NCBI GenBank assembly: GCA_036250195.1
Contig: JAVHZZ010000005.1
Coordinates: 124,899,398-124,963,397, forward strand
DNA: 64,000 nucleotides
Origin: Mixophyes australis
Taxonomy: Eukaryota > Chordata > Amphibia > Anura > Limnodynastidae
Direction of reading: 5' to 3'
The notes under the pieces: model-generated
Database searches by the model: none
What the model was told of the DNA's origin: nothing
Seen by the model: the letters and a program-made list of their open reading frames with translations, nothing else
In this document: positions 21,655 through 33,300 of the stretch, piece by piece
Layout: every line of letters begins with the position of its first letter
How positions within the stretch are numbered: the first letter of the stretch is position 1
Position numbers and translations under genes: made by a program

Positions 21655-22647
21655 GGAGGTTTCGTTGCCGATGATACGCAAGACCAACGGATTTCGGTTC
21701 CTCAACAAAGGGTGGAGACGCGTCATAAACGGGTAAGAACGCATGGTGTTCAAAACCTGAATTTTACTCTGTGTTGCGAAACCGAATGTCCGTTTTGCAT
21801 TATCTAGGGCACGCTAACTAGAACCTAGGGACAAAAGAGAAAACTGTTTCTTTTTTCTGTCATTGTGCGTTTTAACTGTATTGCATTGTTTAGCGTATGT
21901 GTACTTCCTGCTGTGCGTACGCGAACTTCCGGTAAACTTGCCACGTGGTTAAACAATCGTTTTGATAGTTATTATACATGCATAGTATAATTACTTGTGA
22001 AAGCCTCTGAGACATTATTACTATTGTTGGGAACTTTTGATTTTCTGCGCAGAAAAGGTGTATAGTGTGTGATGTTGTAACGTAGATACACTGTTTTATT
22101 GTTGAGGTGCTCAGTTGCTGTCTGACGAGGCGGATTGCCCAACTGAAGGACGGTATACAGGGCAGGTATACCGAATGCGAAAACTGGGTTTTCGCAAAGC
22201 GCTACCAATAGATCGCAAGGTTTGCTAATAATTAGTATTGGTAGGCAGTGCGATCCGGTCGCACCGTTAGTGCGAATTGGTGAAGCAGCTAGGAGGAATT
22301 ATACTGGAAAGACAGGTTGATTGTATCGACTTTGCGCTCCCAGCGATAATAAACTCAGCAGATTTTTGTGGTTGAGCCAGGGTATCGAGGAGCTGATAGC
22401 CCTTGGGGCCCACAGTGATATTTCTGTATTAGGGACCCTCGCCAAGGGCGAGAAAAGCGAGTGAGCGCGGCTAAAGGTAATACGTTCACCGAGCATTATA
22501 GATCTCTAGCGGTGAGTATAGCAACAGAGTTGAAATTATTAGGTGGAAAGAACAGAGCATTGCGGTGTGTCTGTATTTCACATTTGGCCGGAAGGAACAG
22601 AGCATTGCGGTGTGTCTGTGTTCCGGGTAGAAGGTATATTGTTCAAC
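21655..22647 (+). other. ERV 5' leader
   Basis: About 1 kb between primer site and gag, presumably containing packaging signals and a splice donor. GAACAGAGCATTGCGGTGTG occurs twice at about 22551 and 22596. The open frame upstream of the gag ATG (from 22543) is not taken as coding because the downstream ATG gives a myristoylation signal. Confidence 0.5.
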
Positions 22648-24267
22648 ATGGGTGCTAAGCATACGCTAGAGATGGTCAGTGTACTGCCTAAGGAAGGCCC
22701 TATTGGTTCAGCGAGGTTTCTCATGTGTAAGAAATATGGTGCATATGCAACTGTGTATTGTGACACGTGGGTCGGGATGACCAAAGCTTGTGATAGGCCT
22801 TTCCCAACAATAGGGAGTTTTAATGCAGAGGTACTAAATACTGTAAAAGATAAAATATGGTTGATCAAGTCAACGAAAAAGAGAAATAGACATAATGATT
22901 GTTTAAAATTGTGGCAAATGGAAGGTAACACGTGGCAGAGCAGCGAATGCAAACCGGAAATAGGCGTGGCGAAAAGCGCGCGCGAGGCGGATGTAACCAT
23001 TGAGAAGCGTGGCGAACTCAGCGCAAGCGCGCCCCCGCCACCTTATGTGGCGGGAGGGATAAGTACAGCCGTTGTTAAAACTGAAAATAGAAAAATTACT
23101 AAGTTGTACCCTGTTTTAAATCAGTTTCAATCAAGTGTATCTGAAAATGAAGATGAACCCACTGTGATTTCGGCCATTGCCCATGCTGTTAATGTACTAG
23201 AGGCTCAGCGCAAGTATGAGAAAATGGCTGAGATAGGTGAGAGTAGCGTGATCACTAGGAGTGAAAGTGTTCTAAATCTAGGGCCTGTAAATCCTGTAGC
23301 GTCCCCTGAAGTTAGTGTACCAGAGGGTGTGTTCCCGGTCCGCACAATATCAGTTCCCAATGGGAAACCGGATAAGGATGGTGTAGTTCCTTTAAGAAAT
23401 GTTACAATGCATTGTCCCTGGACTAGATCAGAATTACGTTCCATTATGACTGAATTCCCAGATCCTAGAAAAGAGTTAGCTAAATGTCAGAAATTTGTTA
23501 AAGACTCAGGAAATGCTCACGAACCAACCAGTAAGGATTGGCGGGTAGTGTTGAGGGCGTGTCTTCCTCCTAATACTAACATACAAAAATTTATTGGAGA
23601 TTGTTTGTTGGAGGAAGATGACACCCTGACTGATGAGATTAACCAACGGAATATAGAACAAATTGTCAAACACTTAGCCATCTGTTTTCCAGTAGTGGTA
23701 AATTGGAGTAAGATTTTCACCATTAAACAAAAGGATAGTGAAACTGCCTCAGATTACTTTGCTAGAGCTATAACAGCGATCGCACGATTTACTGGGATAT
23801 CCAACATAAGTGAGGACCCACATCACAGAGAGGTAGCTGTAGGGGTACTGATGGATGGCCTTAGGGAAAATTTAAAGACGAGAGTACAAACCACATTACC
23901 TAATTGGAGAGGCGTCACGGTAGACTTCCTTAGGGAGTCTGCTGTGGAGCATGACAAGAACCTTTTTAGAAAAAGGGAAGAGAAAAGTGATAAGTTAATG
24001 ATGGTAAGTATACAGGCTCTAGAAGGGGTGCACACACGACCACCAGCATACAACCCATATAACAGGAAACCTAAAGTGATCAGGTGTTTCAACTGTAACG
24101 AGGAAGGACATTACAGGAGAGATTGTAATAAAGAAAGACTCAATACACATAGGGGTGGGTCACATAGATATCCTCCAAGAAAAGATTCACATAGACTAGA
24201 AGACTCACATCTACCCGCGCATATTACGGCAGCAAATGCTGCGCGGGAAATCAATAGTCAGCGCTAG
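22648..24267 (+). CDS. gag: ERV gag polyprotein (539 aa)
   Basis: The start at 22648 was chosen because it gives Met-Gly, the N-myristoylation signal of matrix. PPPPY at residues 129-133 is a PPxY late-budding motif. The capsid region with WRVVLRACLPP and VNWSKIF lies around residues 250-440. One CCHC zinc knuckle is at C480, C483, H488 and C493, as in gammaretroviruses. The frame is intact and ends at UAG (24265-24267), followed in the same frame by pro-pol. Gag would form the particle and package RNA; whether this copy is expressed is unknown. Confidence 0.85.
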   Translation: MGAKHTLEMVSVLPKEGPIGSARFLMCKKYGAYATVYCDTWVGMTKACDRPFPTIGSFNAEVLNTVKDKIWLIKSTKKRNRHNDCLKLWQMEGNTWQSSECKPEIGVAKSAREADVTIEKRGELSASAPPPPYVAGGISTAVVKTENRKITKLYPVLNQFQSSVSENEDEPTVISAIAHAVNVLEAQRKYEKMAEIGESSVITRSESVLNLGPVNPVASPEVSVPEGVFPVRTISVPNGKPDKDGVVPLRNVTMHCPWTRSELRSIMTEFPDPRKELAKCQKFVKDSGNAHEPTSKDWRVVLRACLPPNTNIQKFIGDCLLEEDDTLTDEINQRNIEQIVKHLAICFPVVVNWSKIFTIKQKDSETASDYFARAITAIARFTGISNISEDPHHREVAVGVLMDGLRENLKTRVQTTLPNWRGVTVDFLRESAVEHDKNLFRKREEKSDKLMMVSIQALEGVHTRPPAYNPYNRKPKVIRCFNCNEEGHYRRDCNKERLNTHRGGSHRYPPRKDSHRLEDSHLPAHITAANAAREINSQR

Positions 24268-24300
24268 GGGTCAGGTCATACCTGTAGTCTACAGCCAGTG
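24265..24300 (+). promoter_or_regulatory. Putative gag-pol stop-codon readthrough site
   Basis: UAG followed by GGGUCAGGUCAU in the same frame. In gammaretroviruses pol is made by UAG suppression stimulated by a purine-rich spacer and pseudoknot starting GG. The absence of any frame change here and the intact frames on both sides fit that mode. The pseudoknot itself was not modelled. Confidence 0.65.
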
Positions 24301-27300
24301 AGGTTAACTGAGAGTCAGAGTGAAGAACCAACAATGATAGTTGACATAGCTGGCAGGAAACAAACTTTTCTTGTAGATACAGGGGCGGCCCGATCTGTGA
24401 TAACCTCTCCTTTCAATCTACAGGTGACCAGCAAAACTATTCCAGCTATGGGGGTGACGGGAAAAGTGTTACATTATCCTCTAACTAAACCCGCCGAAGT
24501 TACTATCGGGCCTCTGCATACTAAGCATTCGTTTCTCTTGGCTGCAGCGGCTCCTACTAACTTGCTAGGGAGAGACTTGTTATGTAAAATGGGATGTGTC
24601 ATATACTGTACTTCAGATGGTGTGTTCCTAGATATACCCGAGAAGGTTGCACATGAGGTACAGGACATATTGGACACCCCTCAAAGGTTAATGTTACACT
24701 CTCCTGTTATAGAACAAAGTCCATCTCAAGTAAAGGGGATGTTGCTGGAAATACCAGGTTCCCTATGGACCAGAGATGGACAGGACACTGGACTGATGGC
24801 AAACGTAGCCCCTGTCATGGTCAATCTAAAAAGTGGTAGGATAGCTCCAAAAATCCCACAGTATCCATTAAAACCGGAGGTGGAACTAGGGGTATATCCT
24901 GTTATTGAGAGGCTGTTACAACAAGGGATTTTAATTCGTACAGCCAGTACAGCAAATAGTCCCATTTTCCCTGTGAAGAAGAGTGGGGGGAGGGGCTATA
25001 GATTAGTCCAGGACTTAAGGGGAATTAACAAAGTTGTTGAGAGCCAATTCCCCGTAGTGCCGAATCCAGCTGTCATCCTCATGCAGATTCCACCGTCTGC
25101 CAGTCATTTTACTGTCATTGATCTATGTTCTGCTTTCTTCTCAGTCCCTCTTCACCCTGACTGCCAATACCTTTTTGCATTCTCCTACAGGGGAGTGCAA
25201 TACACATGGACCAGACTACCCCAGGGGTTCATTGACAGCCCCAGTATTTTCTCCCAAGCCTTACATGACTGTTTGCAATCCTTTCAACCCCACAATGGGT
25301 CTGTTCTAATTCAATATGTGGACGATTTGTTGTTGTGCTCTGATTCTTTTATGTCATGTTTACATGATACTAAATTGTTGTTGCTTCATCTTTCACAAAC
25401 AGGGCACAAGGTGGCAAAGGATAAATTACAGCCATGTCAGACTAAGGTCAAATACTTAGGACACTGCCTCACTAAGGGGCTAAGACACCTGACAACCGAC
25501 AGAATTGAGGCCATACAACACATGACCCTGCCACAGAGCCAGAAGCAGATTCGTACTTTCTTGGGGATGTGTGGATACTGTAGGTCATGGATCCCAGGTT
25601 TTTCTATTCTGGCATTACCATTGCAGGAGCTAGTCTCTTCCTCAAAACCAGAACGTGTCGTACACACAGAAGAGTCAGAGCAAGCGTTCTTTAACCTTAA
25701 AGATAGTCTGACAAGAGCACCTGCATTGGGAATACCTGATTATGAAAAGCCTTTTGAGCTATTTTGTACAGAAGCTGATGGCTGTGCAGCAGGTGTCCTC
25801 GCACAGAAACATGGTGACGCTAGCAGACCGGTAGCATACTACAGTGCACAATTAGACAATGTGGCAAGGTCACTCCCAACATGTCTCAGAAGTGTAGCAG
25901 CAACGGCCCTTCTAGTAAGTAAGAGCGAGGATGTAGTATTAGGACATAATTCAACCATCTATACACCCCATGCTGTATCAGCTCTGTTAAATTCAGCCCA
26001 AACCAGACATGTTTCTTCAGCTAGATTCACAAAGTGGGAACTAGCCCTGATGGCACCCTCAAACATCACCATCAAACGATGTAGCACCCTAAATCCAGCT
26101 ACATACCTTCCGTATGTGTCTCAAGAGACACAAAGGGTGGGAGGTGAGGAGACCCTGGTTGATGATGAGTTAGGCAAGAATACTGACACGCATGACTGTA
26201 TGGAACACCTGAATCAGACCTTTACTGCAAGGCCCGACATACGTGACACCCCCTTAGAAAATGTAGATTTTACATTTTATACAGACGGAAGTTGCCATAG
26301 ACAGACAGAGACAGGAGAGCTATGTACTGGTTACGCTGTTGTAGACGATCAGGATGTGGTAGAAGCTGAACCCCTTGGTCCACCTCACTCAGCCCAGGTG
26401 GCGGAACTAGTAGCACTAAAGAGAGCGTGTGAACTGGCAGAGGGTAAATCAGCCAATATATATACTGACTCTAGGTACGCCTTCGGGGTAGTGCACGATT
26501 TTGGGGCCCTTTGGCGTCTTAGAAACTTTACGACAGCAGCAGGTACACCAGTGGCACACTCACAACACATAAAAGGACTTCTGACAGCGATACAGTTACC
26601 CAGAACAGTAGCCATCATAAAGTGCAAAGCCCATACCTTTGAAGAAGACCCAGTGTCATTGGGCAACAACAGGGCAGACGAAGCTGCTAAATGGGCAGCA
26701 GGGCAACCTATGATTGTATCGACCGAGACTATGATGGTTTTTCAGACATTAGACACGCAGAAATTAATTGAAATGCAAGATTTGTGTTCCCTGCAGAAGA
26801 AGGCGGTCTGGAAGGCGAAGGGATGTGGTCAAGAGTCCTCAGGACTCTGGAGGGATGGACAAGGTAAGCCTGTAGCTCCCCGAACATACTATCCAAGCCT
26901 GGCTGAAGCAGCACACGGCCTGACTCACCTGGGTAAAGAAGGTATGTGCAAACTGGTGAGAGCATACTGGTGTGCTCCCGGATTTTCTGCTCAAGCTGGT
27001 AAGAAAGCAATGTCATGTCTTACTTGTTTGAGGAAAAATGTTGGGAAAACTATTCCAACTGAGCCATCCCACATCCCTCCTACAGACGGACCTTTTCAGG
27101 TAATACAAATTGACTATATCCAACTACCACCGTGCAGGAATCTAAAGTATGTGTTAGTGTGTATTGATGTGTTTTCCGGTTGGGTAGAAGCATATCCGGC
27201 AGCCACTAATACTGCTGTGTTCACTGCAAAGAAAATTGTATAAGACTTTGTGTGTAGGTTCGGTATCCCTAGAATCATTGAAAGTGATAGGGGTACCCAT

Positions 27301-27942
27301 TTTATTGGTGATATCTTCCAAAATATGTGTAAACTCATGGGAATCAGTAGCAGACTTCACACCCCTTACCGACCACAAGCCAGTGGTAAGGTGGAGAGAG
27401 TAAACGGTACTATCAAGAACAAACTAGGTAAGATAATGGCTGAAACTGGGTTGGCATGGCCTGAGGCTTTGCCGTTGGTCATCCACAGCATTCGAACCAC
27501 TCCTAGACCTCCTCTTAATCTGTCCCCCTTTGAGATACTGTTCGGACGACAACCTCATTTGATCGTGAGTCCACAAGACGACTTAAAGTGTAATAATGAA
27601 GTGACTGTACAATATCTTATAAGAATGAGTAGACAGCTGAAACAACAACAACAAAAACTAAAAATGCTGTCACCTGGTATGCCAGAGACGAACTGTCATG
27701 ATGTTGAACCTGGAGACTATGTTATGATCCGCAATTTCTTACGTTCAGGTTGTTTAACAGACCGTTGGGAAGGCCCGTACCAAGTGCTGCTGACCAGTAC
27801 TACATCACTGAAGGTTGCAGAGAGAGACACTTGGGTCCATTCCACCCACTGCAGGAGAGTCCATAATCCGGAGAAAGTGCAAGACAAGACTCAGACCGAC
27901 GACATAGAGCTGTCACTTGTGAGCCTGTTCCGGGAGACCTAA
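24268..27942 (+). pseudogene. pol: ERV pro-pol: protease, RT, RNase H, integrase (one in-frame stop)
   Basis: Domains in order: aspartic protease with LVDTGAARS (Asp at 24376); RT with LPQGFIDSPSIFSQ (about 25216) and catalytic YVDD (25315-25326); RNase H with FYTDGSC (about 26277) and TDSRYAF (about 26464); integrase with the HHCC finger (about 26915-27040) and the D,D-35-E core. A TAA at 27241-27243 falls between the first and second catalytic aspartates of integrase, and the frame then continues to the TAA at 27940-27942 with the GPY-like C-terminal part. This is the only lesion seen in pol, so the protein would be truncated in integrase. Confidence 0.85.
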
Positions 27943-27999
27943 AGCCTGCAGTTGAGACACCTGAACCAGAGACGTTGCCTCAGAACTATCTTTCCAGCG

Positions 28000-29146
28000 A
28001 TGGAGTGGCGGTTTTTGTTTTTCTTTTGTTCCAGGATATTCCTTGTTTTTACTTTTTCTAGGACATTCTATTTTTGTGAAGGAGGATGGAGGACGGAGGA
28101 GAGTTCTGGGAGTGATACGGATGAAATAGAGGCCGAAGAAAAGTTAATAGGATATCCTGAGCAGCCCATTATCAAACTTGGTCCAGGGGTTATGAAAAGG
28201 TCTGCTAGCTCAGGAACTCGGAGGCAGTGTGATGGGCTATTGTCTGATGAGTATTGTATCTGCAAGTTCTGCAACTCCCTAGTTGACGAGAGATGCATCC
28301 AACGATGCCAGTCCCCCAGTACTCTGAATATAGGCGGGCATCCTTTGGAGGATTATCACTCCCTGGTGGGTAAGGTGCTAAACCAAACTGAGTGTTGGGT
28401 GTGCTCTCACGTGCCTTAAGGGCAGCATAACATAGGACTAGTGCCATTCCCTCTAAACATATCCGAAGTACTCGAATTAAGGGGTGGGAGGCCCATAGAA
28501 GGGAGGTACAATAACACTAGGTCCCCTAGTCTGACGCTTCGACAATACTCCATAGGCAGATCTTTGCTGTGCCTAAACATATCTCATGCAAAGCGCCTGG
28601 AGAATTGGGAGGCTGACCTATCAGATCAGACAATGGCTCGCCACACTCATTTTAGAGAGAGACTCTCACAAGGTCACTACTAGGCAGGAATGCTGATGGA
28701 AGTCACAAGTTAGGGCGTATAACCAAACATAAGAAGGTATCTATTGGAAAAGTCTCTACAGATAAATGTGAAAATATCATTAATGCCGACACGTGTCTAG
28801 AGCAGATGGAGACACTAGGCATGGGTAGTTTTATCAAAACTTTGTGTGATATAATTCATGGGCATACTGTTCCTTATGTTCTCCCTGATGATGTGTATTT
28901 TGTTTGTGGAAGGAAAGCTTATTCCTGGGTAACTCCGAGTTCCAAGGGCTTGTGTTTCATAGCTAAACTGGTTCCTGAAATCATGACTATTACTCATGAA
29001 GAAATGGTAGATATTCACAAGACTACATCACCACCATACATACACACACAGTATGAACACCGTGGCAAGAGAAATATGATTCCTGGTGAGGAACCCATAG
29101 CTACAAAATTGATTAGTGAAACTGCTGGTTTCCAAGTTATGGTTGC
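28000..29146 (+). pseudogene. env: ERV env, surface subunit and start of transmembrane subunit
   Basis: The likely start at 28000 is followed by a very hydrophobic leader, then a cysteine-rich region with CWVC (about 28396-28407), the CXXC motif of gamma-type surface subunits. An in-frame TAA at 28417-28419, a TAG near 28681 and a frameshift between about 28683 and 28806 break it. A furin-type site RGKR lies at 29061-29072. The frame is then cut by the retrotransposon at 29147 and resumes at 35988. Non-functional. Confidence 0.75.
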
Positions 29147-30161
29147 TGTGACAGACCCGGGCCTTATATTGAGAATATCGTGCCAACCCGGTCTGTCCTC
29201 AGTGGGCCAATTGAACAACCATGGCCCACTCTGTTATTAAATGCCGCCCGGTGGCCAGATCTGTTATTACTGTGGTGTCCAGAGAGGGAGGGGAGAGGCA
29301 GCTCACAGGAAGTGTGAATCAGCTGTGGACCCTGTGACATCAAAAAGTAGTGGAACGGGTTAAAAAAAGGAGGGTCAGGACCTTATCTAAAATCAGTAGG
29401 GGGTCTCTCCCTGTTTGCTAACTATTGTTCTAGCAAGTCTGCAACACAGTCTGAATGGCACCATCACAGCAAGGGGTGACCACTGATGTCATGCACTATT
29501 TCCACCCCGGTTACCACCCAAACTCTTCACACCACCAATCACAAGAGGACAGTGAGTGGGGGGTTGTTGGAGAATCTGGAGACAGCAAGGACCTGTTAGA
29601 GAGTAACCGTATTCTCGCAGGGCCTTAAAGGAATGCTTGAGGCAGGAGCTTCTTGACAGAGATCGGACAGTGTACCTCTAGGACTGATTCTGTTACCACT
29701 CCATCGGGAGACACTCGCAGATTCTGGGGAATTGGTGAGCCTACATCCGTAGGGAGACTGATACCCAGGGTCCCACCAAGCTGGTGGAGAGTTGGCCGAG
29801 CGGCTGGGATCAGCAAGATACACAGACCCACCTTAAGGATCAGAAACCCTGGCCCACTTGGATTGTCAGCTGTGGATTTTATTACCAGGAGTTTGGGCCT
29901 GCTAGGACTCTGTGCTTGGAGGTAACCTGCTGGGGATTTTGTTGGGGAGTTTTACTTGCACTGGTGATTTTCTGACACTTGATATATTTGGCGGGGGGAA
30001 CAAGTTTCTCCTTGGGGAGCACTGTTGTATTTTACTAAGTGTGTGCACTTTGTTTAATAAAAGGGATTATTATTTCTTTCCTGTCTCCTTACCTGTGTGA
30101 CCTGTGAACCTAGAGGACCGGGTATCTAGAGAGCTTTGGTAATAACCCCGGTGTCCTCACA
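29147..30161 (+). repeat. Gmr1-like element 5' LTR (1015 bp)
   Basis: Begins TGTGACAGACCCGGGCC and ends CCTCACA. AATAAA at 30056-30061 lies about 100 bp before the end. Identical by eye to 34973-35987 at a fixed offset of 5826. Confidence 0.92.
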
Positions 30162-30333
30162 ATTTTGGTGGCAGCAGTGGGATCACACAGTCCCAACGTT
30201 TGGGTAGAGCGCAGGGACTCGTATCCAGATACGGTCAGGCTCTGTAAGGACACAAGGCAACAGTCTGTCAGCACCAGTGTTAGTAAAAAAAAACAAAAAA
30301 AAAAAAAAACCCCTAGCTAGGAAGTCAGCAGGA
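30162..30333 (+). other. Leader and probable primer-binding site
   Basis: TGGTGGCAGCAGTGGGA begins five bases after the LTR and is the likely tRNA primer site, but I could not assign the tRNA. An A-rich run (30283-30309) precedes the start codon. Confidence 0.6.
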
Positions 30334-33300
30334 ATGGCCACAGAAGCAGAGCAGATCAGCTTAAAAGCCACAGAGAGATTCTATATGAAAGCAAGGAAAC
30401 AACACTTGCAGGGGTTCTGCAGAACCAAAGGGGTGGACTTTGATGACACAGACGTGCGTGAAGTTCTGGTGGCCAAACTAATGGAATGGGAAAAGGCCCA
30501 CCCTGAGGAGATGGAAGAGTCAGAGGTGGAAGAGGAGGAGGCCAAAGACCAGCCACAGAGACCCCCTAGTGGGACACAACCCAGACCACCGTCCGGCACT
30601 CCAGCAGTGCTGCAAGATTGGCTGACAGCACTGGGGGAAAGGGCAACCCTGCATGAAAGGGCAGCCGTACTCCAAGCAATGTTGGGGGTAGCATATGAGG
30701 TACCCCAGATTCAGAGAGTAGAAGGTCGGGGAGAGGCCCGGTTGAGACCTCAGCTGGGATATAGTGGAGTCCCAATTTTTAAAGAGGCAGACACAGACAT
30801 TGATACCCATCTCCAGGTTTTTGAAAACTTGATGGGAGTCCATGGGATTGAGGAGGAAGAGTGGTCCAAATATCTGGGACCCAGCCTGACTGGGAGAGCG
30901 CTGGAAGCTTACCAGGCTCTAAGCCCTCACGAATGTGGGGATTATGGTACAGTGAAAAAGGCACTGATGGTAAAATTCCAGTTAAATGCAGAGACCTACA
31001 GATACAAGTTCAGGACTTTGAATAAAGGAGGGTCACAGTCGCACCAGGAATTTGCCAGCCAGCTACAGAGGGCCTGCGAGAAATGGATGGAAGGGAAAGG
31101 GGCCCGCTCCGCTAAGCAAATTAAAGAGCTCATTATGCTGGAGCAGCTGACTCTAAAAATGGCCCCAGAGATCCGGGAATGGCTGGCGGACAGAAAACCT
31201 GAGACCCTGGAGGAGGCAGCAGGGCTAGCTGATGAGTATGTGGTGAGTCGACCAAGATGGAGAGCCCCTAGTATGCCTAGTCAAGCAGCTGCAGGGAGGG
31301 GGAGCCGAACAATTCCAGCAGGTCTAGTGACACCGGGAGCCCCCTTTATTAGAGAGAACTCTGCCCGGAATCCAAGAGATGAACCAGCCCGATCCAGACC
31401 CTGGGACCTGAATCCAAAGAGGTGCTTTCGGTGCAACCAGGTGGGGCACTTCCAGAGAGATTGCCCCCGTACCAGAAGTCCGATCCCAGGAGCCAGAGCT
31501 GCACCAGTGGCCGCTGTACAGTATGCCCCAGGAGATTTTGAAATCGGCATTGAGGCCGAGCCACCCTGTCCTGATGTGCCAGAGGCAAGGGACGGGGTGT
31601 ATGTGGTGAACCTGATTTTGGGGAAGGGGAGGCAGAGCCCTAGGAATATGCAGGGTCATCTACAGGACGTGTGGGTGGGGGACTGCAAGGTCCAGGGGTT
31701 GAGAGACTCAGGAGCATCCCTGACCCTGGTGGAGCCTGATATAATTAAAAGATCCCAAGTTATGGAGGGACAGCAGGTCCGGATTTCCACGGTGGGGGGC
31801 CATCTTGCAGATATTCAGGTGGCCCGGGTACATTTGGATTGGGGGGCGGGATTTGGAATGGTGGAGGTGGGCATTCTGGATGGACTACCAGCAAAAGTGA
31901 TTTTGGGGAATGATTTGGGCCAGGGATTGGTCACTCACTTTGTGCAAGCTGTGACCCGCAGCCAGAGCCGAGCACAAGCCACAGCAGCACAAGAAGCCGC
32001 AACGCCAAGGAGACCACCAAGATTAACCCCGGCAACCAGAACCAAGGAGCCAGAGGCAGCACCGTTGGTGAGTAACCCAGAAATATCTGATGTTGTACCA
32101 GAAATTGATTTGGGGGAGGAGGACAGAAGGGAATTTAGGAAGGCCCAACAGACTGACCCATCCCTAGCCAAACTGAGGAGTGCAGCAGACGCTGGGGGAG
32201 GGGAAGTGGCAGGCAGTAAAGTAGTGTGGGACAAAGGACTGTTATATAGGGTAGTCACCCCCACCCTAGATCAAGACCCAGGGACAGAAGTGAAGCAGTT
32301 GGTAGTACCATGGGCTTACCGGACCCATTTATTAGCGCTGGCCCATGACATTCCAGCAGCGGGGCACTTTGGGACCAGAAAAACGTTGGCCCGGTTGTTG
32401 CGGACTTTTTTCTGGCCTCAAGTCACCCAGGATGTGAAACGTTACAAAGCCTCCTGTGACACCTGTCAGAGAATAGGGAGAGCCCCTAAGAAAGTTCCAC
32501 TACAATCCCTGCCTATAATTGAGGAGCCCTTTGCCCGGGTGGCTATAGATATCGTAGGTCCATTAGCCATCCCCAGTTACACCGGAAAAAGATTCATCCT
32601 CACCCTGGTGGACTTTGCCACCAGATACCCAGAGGCAGTAGCCCTGTCGTCCATAGACGCAGAGCATGTGGCCCAGGCTCTGGTGGACATTTTCAGCCGG
32701 GTAGGATATCCCAGGGAAGTGGTTACTGACCAGGGGACCCAATTCCAAGGGGACCTAGTCCAGACCCTATGGGAAAAGTGGGGCATTAAGCCCCTACGAA
32801 CCACCCCGTACCATCCCCAGACCAATGGGTTATGTGAGCGTTTCAATGGAACGCTGAAACACCTCCTGAAGGCATATGTACAGTCTGAAGGGAGAGACTG
32901 GGACAGGGCCCTGCAGCAGCTCCTGTTTGCATACAGGGAAGTACCCCAGGAGTCCACCGGATACTCTCCTTTCGAACTTCTGTATGGCCGGAGGGTACGA
33001 GGCCCCCTAGACCTGGTTAGAGAGAGCTGGGAAGGAACATTCCAGGCCAATGAGCAGCCTATCCTTAAATATGTAGAGAAGATGAGGGAGAGGATGAAGA
33101 GAGTAGCGCAGCTGGCGCAAGGCCATTTAAAAGGAGCCCAGGCAAGACAAAAAGAGTGGTACGATGCCCACGCTCAGGATAGGAAGCTGAACGCAGGACA
33201 GAAGGTGATGGTGCTAATCCCAATGAGACGGAATCAACTTCAAGCCACCTGGGATGGCCCATACAAAGTGGTGAGGCAGGTAGGGCCGGTTAACTATGTA

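Noticed and set aside
22543..22647. Upstream extension of ERV gag to 22543
   Set aside because: It covers a repeated leader segment, and the ATG at 22648 yields the expected Met-Gly myristoylation signal.
29596..29925. Small frames within the LTRs of the Gmr1-like element, repeated at 35422-35751
   Set aside because: They are identical because the LTRs are identical; no domain and no extra support for coding.
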